Shown: piece by piece, positions 11,223 through 22,470 of the stretch
Position numbering within the stretch: the first letter of the stretch is position 1
How the letters are laid out: each line of letters begins with the position of its first letter
Assembly (NCBI GenBank): GCA_020744425.1
Contig: JAGMUV010000009.1
Location: forward strand, 558,001-622,000
Origin: Dactylonectria macrodidyma
Lineage: Eukaryota > Ascomycota > Sordariomycetes > Hypocreales > Nectriaceae
Reading direction: 5' to 3'
DNA: 64,000 nt
Notes under the pieces: generated by a model
Told to the model about the DNA's origin: nothing
The model's database searches: none
What the model saw: only the letters and a program-made list of their open reading frames with translations
Made by a program: the position numbers and the translations under genes

Positions 11223-11448
11223 CCGAAACCCTCGCGGCATGTGCTGCATGTCAATTTAGGCTAAATTCGACCGACATCGTTTGCGGGGTTAGACCCAATT
11301 GGTGATGATTCAGACACCACCATCCCACCATTGTTCCTGGGGCTTGAATAAAGAGAGATGAGTTGTCATTGATAAATCGTTGAAATCGTCCAATATCAGT
11401 GTATCGCTAATATTCCACCGGCTCAATAGTGGGCCTCGCCCGTTGATT

Positions 11449-13607
11449 TTATTCACTGGGTACTGTCAGATCAGCTTGAATATCCATGCTACCGGGAAAG
11501 CTTTCCCAGAAGCCATGCGTCGCATCCGCAAAGGCTGCTTGCATCGTGCTTCCAAACTCTAAATTAGTATCAAAAAGATCGATATCCGCGGGTGCAATAA
11601 AGTTCATCCCCTGTGTGTTGAATTCCAGATCATCCGATCGAGAAACGACTTCCTCTACATCGGCCATCTATTCTATTGTTAGCTTGGTCATCACGACGAC
11701 CGCCACGAAAGCTGTTGCAGTAGATCGGGATCTTACGGATTCCTCGTTGCTTTCAATGTCCGGTTGGCGGACTGGATCAGGCTGTAGAGCCCCATAATCG
11801 ATTATGGCGTTTCGCATCTCTCTCCTTTCGCCTGGGGTGACGGCCTGGTCGCCCTCAGTTTTGATATTGCTGTAAAACAGCTGCATCGCTTGAATCTTCT
11901 CGCGCTAAGTCTAGAGTCAGAAGAGCAAAAGGGAATATGTCATAGGAAACCAACCCAAGTATCGGCCATTGGCCACGCTTGTCTCATATCTTTCAGAAAC
12001 AAACAGCCCTCGACGATCCGCTCACGGCGGTACTCAATCTGGCTTGGGCTATCCCCTGGATTCGGAACGTGGTAAAAGTAGAGCAAGGTTCCCACAGCTG
12101 TGTAAATGGTGAATCCGATCCAAGGTACAAGTCCCCGCAGGAAATAGAGTCCAAAGGCCCTGATTTCTTGGAGCATCTCGCAAACCTGCTCAGCCACTTG
12201 GGCAAGTTCCTTGCTTGACCACTTTGACCATTGATCCCATTCGCGGTCTCCCACCCTGGCCTTTTGCATTTCAACTTCTGGCAGATATGAGCGGTAGAGA
12301 AAAATGACGCTCATAAAGTAGATGCAGTGCATGTAGCAGTATGCCTGGCCCTGATTCGATACACTATGTGCACGTAGAATGAAGAGGTCGTATTGCAACC
12401 TCTCTGGTAATGAATCCTTCCATAGGTTGAGTCGAGAAAGGAGGTATTGAAACTCGGATTGCGGTTGCCATGGGGGTTGGTTGGCATCATGGGACGCGCA
12501 GGCCCATTTAGCGACGGCTCCCCAGACATCTGCTACCCTCATGCTATACGCAACGATCCCTAGGTTTCCCTGAGCGGCCAACGCTGCACCTTCGGCTAGG
12601 GAACCGTCTAATCGCTCGCAGACTACACATTCGCCAAAGTTGAAGTTATCGGAGTGGCAGGGGAGTTGTATGCGCATCTTCTCAGCGGAAAGCATCCTGT
12701 CACGGCCTTTTCCTCCACTGAGAAGACTATCCATGAGGAAACATGTCCATGCGGTGCGCCTCTTTTCTTCGGCGGCGATAAAGTCGGCGCGGGTCATGGA
12801 AGGCGTGGATTCTTCGAACAGTCCTAGAACCTGCGCCATTCTCACGGCCATGCCTAGGTACACCCACGCTCGTTTGCCCTCTCCGGCGCCCCAGGAATGC
12901 CCCGTCAACATGAGTAGAACCTGGGCCCGTTGGAGCGTCGGCTGGTCGACTAAAGTGAGGACCAAGGTCCGCGCATGGTTGGCAAATGTGTTGCTCGCTT
13001 GGACTTGGCTCAGATAGCCTGGTGGGGCGGCTTGAGAAAATCTGGATGGCGTCAGCGGGATATTCCAGCTTTGAGTTGACGGGACCCCAACAGAGGTGAG
13101 AGGGTGGGAGCATACCGAACAGTGATGGCTAGCATAGCCCAGATGAGCAATTGATCTAAACTTTTCTCGCGAATCCCAATCAACAGATTCGGGATGTGGT
13201 GGAAGGACCACTTGTAGGAGCAGCGCAGGTAGCTGTTCTTGACCTCATCGGTCAGGTACTCGAAGGGATCGACGCCAGCCAGATTCCTGGTGCGCGACTC
13301 GAGCCACTCGTCCAGGCGCGGGCCGTGAAGCTGCGACATTGCGCCGGCCAGGCCGGACGGGTCGCCGGCATCGCGGGCCCGGTCCGGCCGGGGCCTCCGG
13401 AAGATGAAGGAGGTGCCCTTGGGCGGGAAGATGCACTCGTCACCGCGGTCCCGACAGCGGGTGCAGGGGGGTCCGCCCGAGTGAATACACTGTTAAAGAT
13501 TAGCAAATCGAGGGTCCGAATGCCGAATATTCGAGGAGGGACGCGAGAAATCGACTTACTTTCCGCTTCGATGAACGACATGCGCCGCAAGCGATGGACT
13601 TTTTCAT
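11449..13607 (-). CDS. Zn2Cys6 fungal-specific transcription factor (631 aa)
   Basis: Five exons (13607-13560, 13489-13116, 13041-11955, 11904-11737, 11667-11449) give a frame-consistent 631 aa. The first intron falls inside the zinc cluster: CGACRSSKRK in exon 1, then C followed by IHSGGPPCTRCRDRGDEC in exon 2, a full binuclear cluster. The next visible piece is a short basic FRRPRP linker. The middle homology region spans exons 2-3 and includes RRTAWTCFLMDSLLSGG and the SDNFNFGE segment. The acidic C-terminal tail (exon 5, ADVEEVVSRSDDLEF) could be an activation region. It sits between the GH43 gene (same strand) and the STAND gene (divergent). A role in hemicellulose use is only a positional guess. 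Confidence 0.9.
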
Positions 13608-15300
13608 AGCCGGGTCGTCGAGGGAGAGGGGAGGAGATGAGTGAGATGAAACGTGCCTAGGTAGAGTAGAGTCGAGATCCGGTTGGGTGGAGCATGTGGC
13701 AGTTGGCGCCAATATTGTCAAGAGGTGGCTGACTGAGTGCGCCTGTGCTGAGAGTGAGAGTGGCCAGTTTGCACTGTGCAGCCCATGGTTTGTGGGTGAC
13801 AAGCACAGTGTCCGAGACTATCGCCTGGTTGACGCTGAGAAGTGTGCATCTTGACGGCAGTATTCAATTCAAGCCTCAATCAGACAATATTCCCTTTTCA
13901 CTCAATTAACCAACCGCCAAAAGGATATCACAAAACCATCTATTCATCCTGGTGCCCGCCTCAACTGAGAAGCGACCTAGCAACGTCCAGTGGCGAGCAA
14001 AGCGCCTCACTCATCAATACCCTCCCTCATCAACTGAGGTGGGCGCAAAACCCGCATTAGCCACTCTCCAATTGGGACATAGTTTCAACCGTGGGCAGAG
14101 CTGAAAAGGACTACGAAGTAATAAAACCAAAAATGTGTCAAATTACCACGCTCAGCGGCGCAGATCGCAACGTTCTGGCCCCCCCGGTGGAACGAGCGGG
14201 CAAGGGTAGCGGGAGCTAGGCGGGAAGATCAAGTGTCCAGGCTTTCTACCAGGGGAGTCGGAACAAAAGCAACGCCCATTCAATTCATTGCTGCATGTAA
14301 TTACAGCTGCGCATACAGAACCCCGCATACCGTCTTGAGTGCCTGCGTCGCCTTGTCCAGAACAATCAATCCCTTGTCGGACACGCACATCTAGACCCCA
14401 GAATCAGGTACCATGTGCAGTAGCGGCAAAGCAGGTCTCGGTGGCCCCGTGCCGTGTAAGAAGTACTCGTAACTGCCGCCATCCGAATAGGAATTCCTCC
14501 CTGCCCTCAGCCCAGTCTCAGCCCAGTCTTGTTTCGCCTCCAGCCAGCCAAGAACGTGTCGACCCAGACTATTGAACCCGATTAGGCGACATCTGTCTCT
14601 GGCCAAGCCACCCTCTAGGGGGTTTTGCAGGGTTTTACAGGGGTAAGGCGGCCCCGCAAAAAGCCAAACCCGATAGTAGTCGCAGCGACTATACCCGCTT
14701 GGGCCGTCCAGCGGTGCTGGCGTAAGCCTTCGAAGCTAGGAATGTATTTCCTGCACTATCGAAAGACTCCGAGATGCATCATGCGTGCATGCTTCGCCAA
14801 TTCTGACCTGTCGCAGCATTTCGTATCCGCATAGCTGCCCATAGCTGCGAACTAGCCCTGCGACATGTCTCTCCAGGGCTTTTCCAATAATCCGTCGCCC
14901 AGACCTGAGGTGGCGCGTCCCCTCCTTGCCACGACCAATCATGAGACAAGGCCCTCCTGCGCTCAGCTTCAGCTTCAACTCCATCCGTTCCCCCAGAATC
15001 GATAGGGATTCGGATCCAGGCTGGTTCTGGATTCAACCAGACTCGCTGTGGTTCGACACCTGCGACACAACTGGACTCTGCCAGCATCTGGGCCGCGAGG
15101 CCATCGCAGATCCCTGCCTCGTATCCCTCCATCCCATGGCCACCTGATGGCTGACGAGTGGAGTTTGTATTTCATAGTCTCTTGCCCCCCGCCAACTCGA
15201 TTAGATTAAGGGCCCCCATAGAGATCCGTCAGAGCACTCACTCACTTACTTATACCCTCCTCCCCCAAGAACCTGCCTCTTCCCGGCATCCAAGGCAAGT
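13608..15300. other. Divergent intergenic region between the Zn2Cys6 gene and the STAND gene
   Basis: About 1.7 kb with only short, mutually overlapping frames lacking codon bias. It holds both promoters; the last 100 bp before 15301 is pyrimidine-rich, with CCTCCTCCCCC. Confidence 0.5.
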
Positions 15301-18300
15301 ATGAATGGGCTGCGCAAGACCTTTCACAGTATGTTTCCTTAATTACCTATGTGATTTCAAACACTGACATGTTGTTGTTAGTCAGGAGAAAGCGCAAAAA
15401 CTCAAATTCCTCCTCCCTCGTATCAGACGTCCCTGACGACGCTTCCTCGTCTCGAGAAGCCATGGAGACCATCCAGAAGGGTCACGTCGAGCACCTGCCT
15501 GGTTTGACAAACGGCAACACAAAGCACGAGCATGTCTCCGTGTCCGTCAACGTCAAGGAGCTCTCCGACGTTGAGAGCGAGACCAAGACGACGGTGGCCT
15601 CTGAGACCTCTCACACCTCGCGAGAGGTCCATACTTCACGAGATGTCCACAGCTCGGAAGACCTTCACAACTTGACACAACTCCAATCCCCCAAACAGAT
15701 CCCCATCGATGCCCTCACAGTTCCCACCCGCTATGTCCAGCCGCTTGACGACTTTGTCCGCGTGCGAGATGTCACCCGCAAGGTATTGGACGACATCTGT
15801 CGCCTTCCTGCTTACAGCCCAGCCTTTGTCAAGGAGATGGACCTGCGTTCATATCTTCAGTTCATCTCCAATGAGCGCTTGATTCATATGCCTCCAAGGG
15901 GCAGTGAATGGGACCGAGTCCTTAGTCTTGCTCAGTTCTTCGGCCTGCAACTCTGGTTTTTTGGAACCAAGATTGAATCCTTTGCGCCTGGATCCAAGAG
16001 CACAGCTGGCGCTGCGTTGGCAGCCTGTCAAGTACTACTCGAGGTGAGTCGCCTTTTATTGTTTCCGGTTTTGACAACCAATTGAGTAGTTGTACTAACA
16101 TTTACCCTCAGAATGGCCACGGCCAAGCCAGAGCCCTCGTTCCCACTTTCACCGCCCTATACGAGCTGGCCATGCTGCTCTCCAACATCGACCACATCCG
16201 CGACCTAGTACAAATGCCGCTACACATTCGTAAAAACTCAGCCAATATCTTCTGCGACCTGGTCGAGCTGGTCGACAACATCGCCGTCTACTACCACGAG
16301 CGCGTCAGCGGTCTTGCACCCGGCGAGACCACCACCATCAGCTTCGACGGCGTCTTCGGCCGCCGGATCGACGACGTCTGGCAGTCAAAGAACACCCTCT
16401 GCGAGAACGTCTGGATCCACCGCCTCGGCGACCGTGAGGCCGACAAGGGCCTGAGGTGGCTGTGCGAGAAGCTGCAGCCGTCGTTTGGGCCGTCTATCCG
16501 CAACACCTTGTATGATGAGGTGCTGGAGCAGCTCGATCGCTCCGAGGATACCTGTACTTGGATCAAGGAGCACTTGGTTCAGTTCTTTGACAGCAAGGAA
16601 CGGGTCCTCAGCATCACTGGGCCTCCTGGCGTGGGCAAGACTGTCCTTGCTGAGTGGGTTCAGGAGAGGCTAGCACGCCCTCTTGACCACAAGTCATATG
16701 CTGTCTTGACTTACAACTTCCGTGAGTATTCTCCATCTCAGCTACTCGACCTCTGTACTGACACTATTCAGCCCACGACTCCGCAAAGGAGGCCACGTCG
16801 CTGGCGTGCGTCAAGAGCTTTCTCTTCCAGCTGCTCGAGCGTAGCGTCGGCGACGTTGATCTGTACAACGACCTGGCACAGGCCTTCATGAGCAACTCCA
16901 AGCACCACGACTCCACCAAGCTCGAGGCATCCCTCTGGAAGGCCCTCCACTCGGCCCTCCGTGAGCGCGAACGCGGTGACGCCTCGGTGGTCCTCTTGGC
17001 CGATGGCTGCGACGACACCTCCGGCAGCGCCGACGCCGGCCTTGCGTTCCACACCAAGCTCCGCGACGCCGTGGCCAAGCTTTCTCGCGCTCGCGTCATC
17101 ACCTTCTCCCGCCCGGTGTCGCAGCCTAGCGGTTCCAAGGCCAAGGTCCTCGCTATCAATGGCGACAGCGTGCGCGAGGATATCAAGGTCCACCTGCGCC
17201 AGACCCTCTCGGCATCAAGCCACTGGGATGATCTCGAGTTTGACGTCGGCGAGCAGTTACTAGACGACCTCGTGGCCAAGGCCAACGGCAGCTTCTTGTG
17301 GGCTTTCTATGCTGGCCGTCTTATCGTTGCTGAGAAATCATGCGACGGGTTCCAAGCCGCTGCTCGGTCCATCTCGCCGGAGGTGAACGATGTCCTCCGC
17401 GAGGTGGTTGGTAAGCTGAGGCTCAAGGAGAACGAAGTCCTGCAGCACCTCTTGTCCTTCATGTTGGTGACTTCAGAGCCCTTCACCGTCGTCGAGGCCG
17501 CCGAGCTGCTGTCGACAGACCTGCACCGGCACGCCATGGCTTCGAGCGCCATCCGCATCTCTAAGATGGTCTCGACGCAGTGCGGCGACCTGGTCGTCAT
17601 CCGCGGCGGCCGGCTGCACTTCCGCAGCTCCGTCGTGAGAGCCTACATGCGCACGCTGCTAGGCAAGAAGCTTCTCTCGGCCAACGACGCCCATCTCCAG
17701 CTCACCCTGAGGATGCTGCTCTATGCCCGCCTCAACCTCGACGTCGACCAAGAGCTCGTCACCGAGGAGCTCCCCGACGCCGCAGTCGACGCCGTCCTTG
17801 GATCCCACCGCTTCCTGGGCTACGTCATGCGCAATTGGGTCTTCCACTTCCGCCTGTCCGGCCTCATCGACGCCAAGGGCAAGGTAACGCTCGCCCAGGG
17901 CTTCAAGGAGATCTTCCCCAGCTCCATCATGTTCGGCCTGCTCGAGCGGTCCTGCTGGCGCCGCCACCATGCCGGGCAGGATATGCTCGACTTGCACGAG
18001 CTCGCACTCAAGGTCCGCGAAACTTGCTTTGGAGAGAAGCACGTCACGGTGCTCCAGACGCTCATCACGCTCGGCCATGTTCATGTCAGCATGTCCGACT
18101 CGCCCGTGTGCGGAGCAGGTTACTTCTACCGCGCCATCAAGCTCGGCCAGACGATCCTGTCCAGCACCAGCACCGTCGTCGCTGCGTGCACGACGCTCTT
18201 CCTCACCTGGACTGAGACCATCGTCATCACCAAGCGCACCGAAATTATCACCTGCCGCGAGGAAGTCATCCGGATCATGATCTCGATCTGCAAGCACCGC

Positions 18301-21300
18301 CACGGGCCCTCAAGTGACGAGGTCATCCACTGGCTCGAAGTGCTGCTCAAGTTCTACATCGACATCAAGGAGGAGCACCACGCCACCGTGTGCTACCGCG
18401 AGCTGCACGAGATCATCATCATCCGCTTCGGCAAGGGGTCGCCCCGCGCGCGCGAGATGGGCGCCTTCTTCGGCGGGTTAGACGTGGTGCTGCAAGGCGA
18501 GAAGCCCGTCCGCGACATTGGCGAGCTCGAGGACCTCATCTTCGAGACGACCGAGGAGCTCGAGTTCACCGACGAGCTGTGTATCCGCATGCTGATCCGC
18601 CTCGCCCGCTCCTACGTCGTCTGCGGCAAGTTCTACCTCGCCGAGCGGCTGTACCTCAGCCTGTGGCGCCGCATTTGCGTCGTCTGCCGCCACAACTCCA
18701 GCTTTGAGATCCACATCTCCAAGATCCAAATCGCCCTCGCCTACGTATGCTTCTTGCGCGAGGTGAAGCGTATCGAGGAGGCTACGACCGTCCTCATCTG
18801 CCTCTGGGCCGAGTATGAGCACCACGTCTGCGAGGTGCACGAGCTCATCATCCTGATCCGCGAGATTGGCACAGTGTGTCGATCGTTTGGCCTGCTCAGC
18901 ATCACCATCTCTATCCTGATCAAGGTTCATGGCTGGTTCAAGGACCACGGCCGTGAGGATGACGACGATGCAGAGGAGACCACCGTCATCATCACCGAAG
19001 TCGTCGAAGAAATCACCGAGACGACGATTACGGAAAAGACCACTACGACTACCACGACTGAGGTCACCGAGACGGTCGTCAAGGAAATCTTCGAGCGTCA
19101 CTTCCACCGCTGCAAGGGCGGCAAGGTCGACCACGCCTTCTTCTCGTCGTGCATGGCCCTGATCGCCATCTACATCAAGAATGCCGACTGGCACAAGGCT
19201 GAGACCATCATCACGCGAACCCTCGAGATCACCTGGAAAGCCGTGCTCACCGTCGACGTCGACATCACCCTGTGCGAGCACTATGTCAAGGAGTGCATCC
19301 TGGTGGCCCGCCGCCTCGCCCACTGCCACCGCCGTCGCGGCTGCTTCGAGCAGGCCGAGAAGATCTACCTGCGCATCTACTACGCGTGCCTGAGGTCGTG
19401 CAAACTCGAGGATGAGGCGCTGGACGAGGCCATCTGCGTGCTCGTCGAGTTCTACGAGGAGCACCACCGGCACGAAAAGGTCATTGAGATCTACATCGAG
19501 ATCCTGGGTCGCTACCGCAAGCACCTGGGCCACTCGCACCACCTCACCATTAAGATGCTGTACAAGCTGGGCGCGCACTGCCACATGCTGGGCCGCGAGG
19601 ACGCCTGCGAGCACTACCTCGAGATCGTGACTATCCTCAACAAGGGCCACAAGCACTGCCACCACGACGCCTTCGAGGCCGCCATGTTCCTGTGCCGCCA
19701 CTACCACCATCGCAAGATGTGGATCGAGCTGCGCGAGATTTGCGCTGTCCTCTGGGGCACCGTCGTCCACCACCGGGATCACTGCCATCTCACCGAGGAG
19801 GTCATCATCGAGCTGTACGAAAAGTACATCTACGTGCTCGAGGTGCACGCCAAGGTCGAGTTTTCCGTGCTGTACGAGATCTGCATCCAGTACAAGGAAG
19901 TCGTGACGCATGTCTGCGGCGGCGACTCGGAGGCCTACATCCTGGTGCTCATCGCCCTCGCCGGCATGTGTGAGAAACACGAGGACCACCACCACGAGTC
20001 GGTCGACATCTACGAGGAGGTCATCACGCGGACCAAGACGACCAAGACGACGACTACCACCGTCACTGAGCGCACCGTCCACACCGTCAAGAAGCGTCTG
20101 TCTAAGCTGTACGTGCAAATCATCACCAAGGGCAAGCCCGGCTCCGGCAAGAAGATTCCCTTTGACCGCGCCATCGAGATCTGCATCGAGACGTACGAGC
20201 GACTCAAGATCGAGCTGGGCTGCTGGCACGAGTCGACGCTCATGGTGCTCAAGGACATCATCATCCTGTACAAGAAGATCGGCACCAAGGAGTCGCACCA
20301 CCGTATCATCCACCTGCTCGAGATCTCCGTCACCGAAATCATCACGACCCTGAAAGTGACGGTCAACCTCTTCGCTGCTGCCATCACCCTGGCGTCCATC
20401 TATGTGCACGCCGGCCTCACCAAGGAAGGCCACGAGCTGCTGCGCCAGTTCCGGCACCTTGTCGTCTTCCGCGGCGACATGCCGTGCTCCGATATCCGGC
20501 TCAAGCTGGACAAGCACGTCAGCAAGGTTGTCTTCGTCTTCCTCGTCGCCTTCGAGCAGGCGCTCTACGGCGACGAGTGCGTCACGTCGTACACGGAGAT
20601 CATGACCACCATCATCTTCGAGTCGGTGCTGTACGAGGAGTACGTCCGCGTCATCACCTGCGAGGAGAGCCTCGAGGCCGTCATGGAGTGCGGCGCCAAG
20701 CTGCGCTGCTTCTGGGAGGAGACGAGCCGCCATCATCTCATCGCCACGCTCGACGCAAAACTGTTTGGCATGTTCAAGAGTAAGTACGGCGTGCACTGGA
20801 AGTCGGCCAACGACAAGCACGTCCACCTCTTCTACGTGGCCATCCTGCTCGAGCTCAACAAGGACCGTGGTGCCACCAAGCTCGACTTTGCCGCACTCGC
20901 GTGCAAGGCTGGTAATGATAGAGTCAAGGAGCTGCTCGAGGAGAAGGACTTCCTCGCGGCCGATCAAGTCGCCCACTGCGTCTTCCGCTTCGCCCGCGAG
21001 CAGCACGTCTATCACCGCCGCAGCTGCATCCAGCTCGGCTACAAGCTGGCCGAGTTCATGGCGGGTATCGACGTGCCGCACCCGCGCGACCCCAAGGACA
21101 ACGAGCTCCGCAAGCACATGCTCGATACGTCTCGTGAGATCATGACCGTCGTGCTAGATGCCTTCCGGGCCGCCCAGATCGATGTCGCCAGCCTACGCTT
21201 CCACGACGTCGCGGGTCTCATCCGCCTGCTCGGCGCCCAGGGCAACTTCGGCGAGCTTGAATCGCTCCTCGACAGCCTCTGGCGGTCCCGCGAGATGGTG

Positions 21301-21945
21301 CAGAAGAGGCGCGGCTGGTCGCCCGCCATCGTGCTCAACATCGGCAAGCTGCTCGTACACGCGCAGTACGCCCACGGCCACGTCCGCAAGGCCATCGCCA
21401 CCGCCGAGCTGCTCTCATACAACCTGCGTCGCGGCCGTAGCCGCCTCGACCTCGAGACGCTCGAGGTATCTCGCCTCCTCGCCAGCCTGTACGCGTCTAG
21501 CAAGCGTCCCTCCAACGCCATGGCCGTCCACGAGGCCGTCCTGCGCGAGATCAGTTCCGCCTGCTCCCGCCCCGACTGCGAAGATAACAACAACAGCGGC
21601 GCCTACCCCGACCGCACACGCCTCACCGGCGAAGCTCGTCTTCACCTCGAACTCCTCCGGGCCGCGAGCCACCAGATGCAGGGTAAGTGGACCAAGTCCG
21701 TTGGCGAAATCGGCGACCTGTACGGCCGCCTCAAGACCGGTCTGCGACTCGAGGTCCCGGCCTTCGACCAGTGGGCCAGCAGCAGCGACAAGAGCCTCGA
21801 CGGCAAGTATCTGGCGCCGCGCGATTGGAAGCTGGAGGGCGAAGTCAACGAGTCTGTGGTGTTCAAGGGAGATGTTTGCAGGGAGCCTGTGAGCGGTGGC
21901 TTCGATGTTGTTCACGCTGCGAGTGAGTGGTGGCTGGTGTATTGA
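15301..21945 (+). CDS. Giant STAND NTPase with TPR-like helical repeats (2157 aa)
   Basis: Four exons (15301-15328, 15382-16043, 16112-16721, 16772-21945) join in frame. The first exon encodes only MNGLRKTFH and the second opens with a basic RRKRK patch. A helical N-terminal domain (about 115-380) precedes the NTPase: Walker A GPPGVGKT at 400-407 and a Walker B-like VVLLADGCDD at 506-515. Winged-helix-like segments follow to about 780. The remainder is a long array of TPR-like helix pairs, very rich in His, Cys and Ile (HHRHEKV, CHHDAFEAA). Two Thr-rich insertions interrupt it at about 1166-1206 and 1517-1545. This is the NLR-like architecture of fungal STAND proteins, linked in studied cases to non-self recognition and regulated cell death. 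The partner and effector domain here are unknown. It is cytosolic: no signal or membrane segment. Confidence 0.9.
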
Positions 21946-22470
21946 ACGGAGAGATGATTGGTATAGTGGTGGTGTATTAATGAATGGACCAGTTGATGGG
22001 TTGATGGTGTTGGTGGAGGTGGAGGTGTAACGATTAAGCTGCGACGAAGCCGCATACGCTCGCTATTGGACATTTCCTTTGTAACTATGGGACTATGGGA
22101 TTCAGGATTATCAGGTTATGTAATGGTAGTAATAATGGGTTATGCGTTTCAGTATCAAAAGAGGCAACAGAATCTTCCAAGCATGTTCCGGCTCTTGAGT
22201 CTATCATCGATTATGTCGCTCAGTGAACGAACTCCCTCTCACTCATCCCTAGCCTCAAGAAAGTCAGATTCTCTAAATTCCAACGACCAGTTATTACACC
22301 AACTCATAGCAAGAAATCATCACACTAACATGAATCACACACCAGCATCATGGAGAACCCTGGGTCTCAAGAAAACAATGGTATTAACTAGCACTATGAT
22401 ATCAAAGAGCAGTCTCGAAAAAGGGCCCCTCCCTCCTCCAGATATTCCTCAACCCCCCCAACTTCATTAC
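21946..22470. other. Convergent 3' region between the STAND and ppo genes
   Basis: 525 bp between two stop codons. No gene seen; the plus-strand frame starting at 22066 is the antisense of the ppo last exon plus 3' sequence. Confidence 0.5.

Noticed and set aside
18478..21117. 879-aa open frame on the minus strand opposite the STAND gene
   Set aside because: It mirrors strong GC third-position bias of the real gene; composition is Val/Asp/Leu-monotonous with no recognisable domain.
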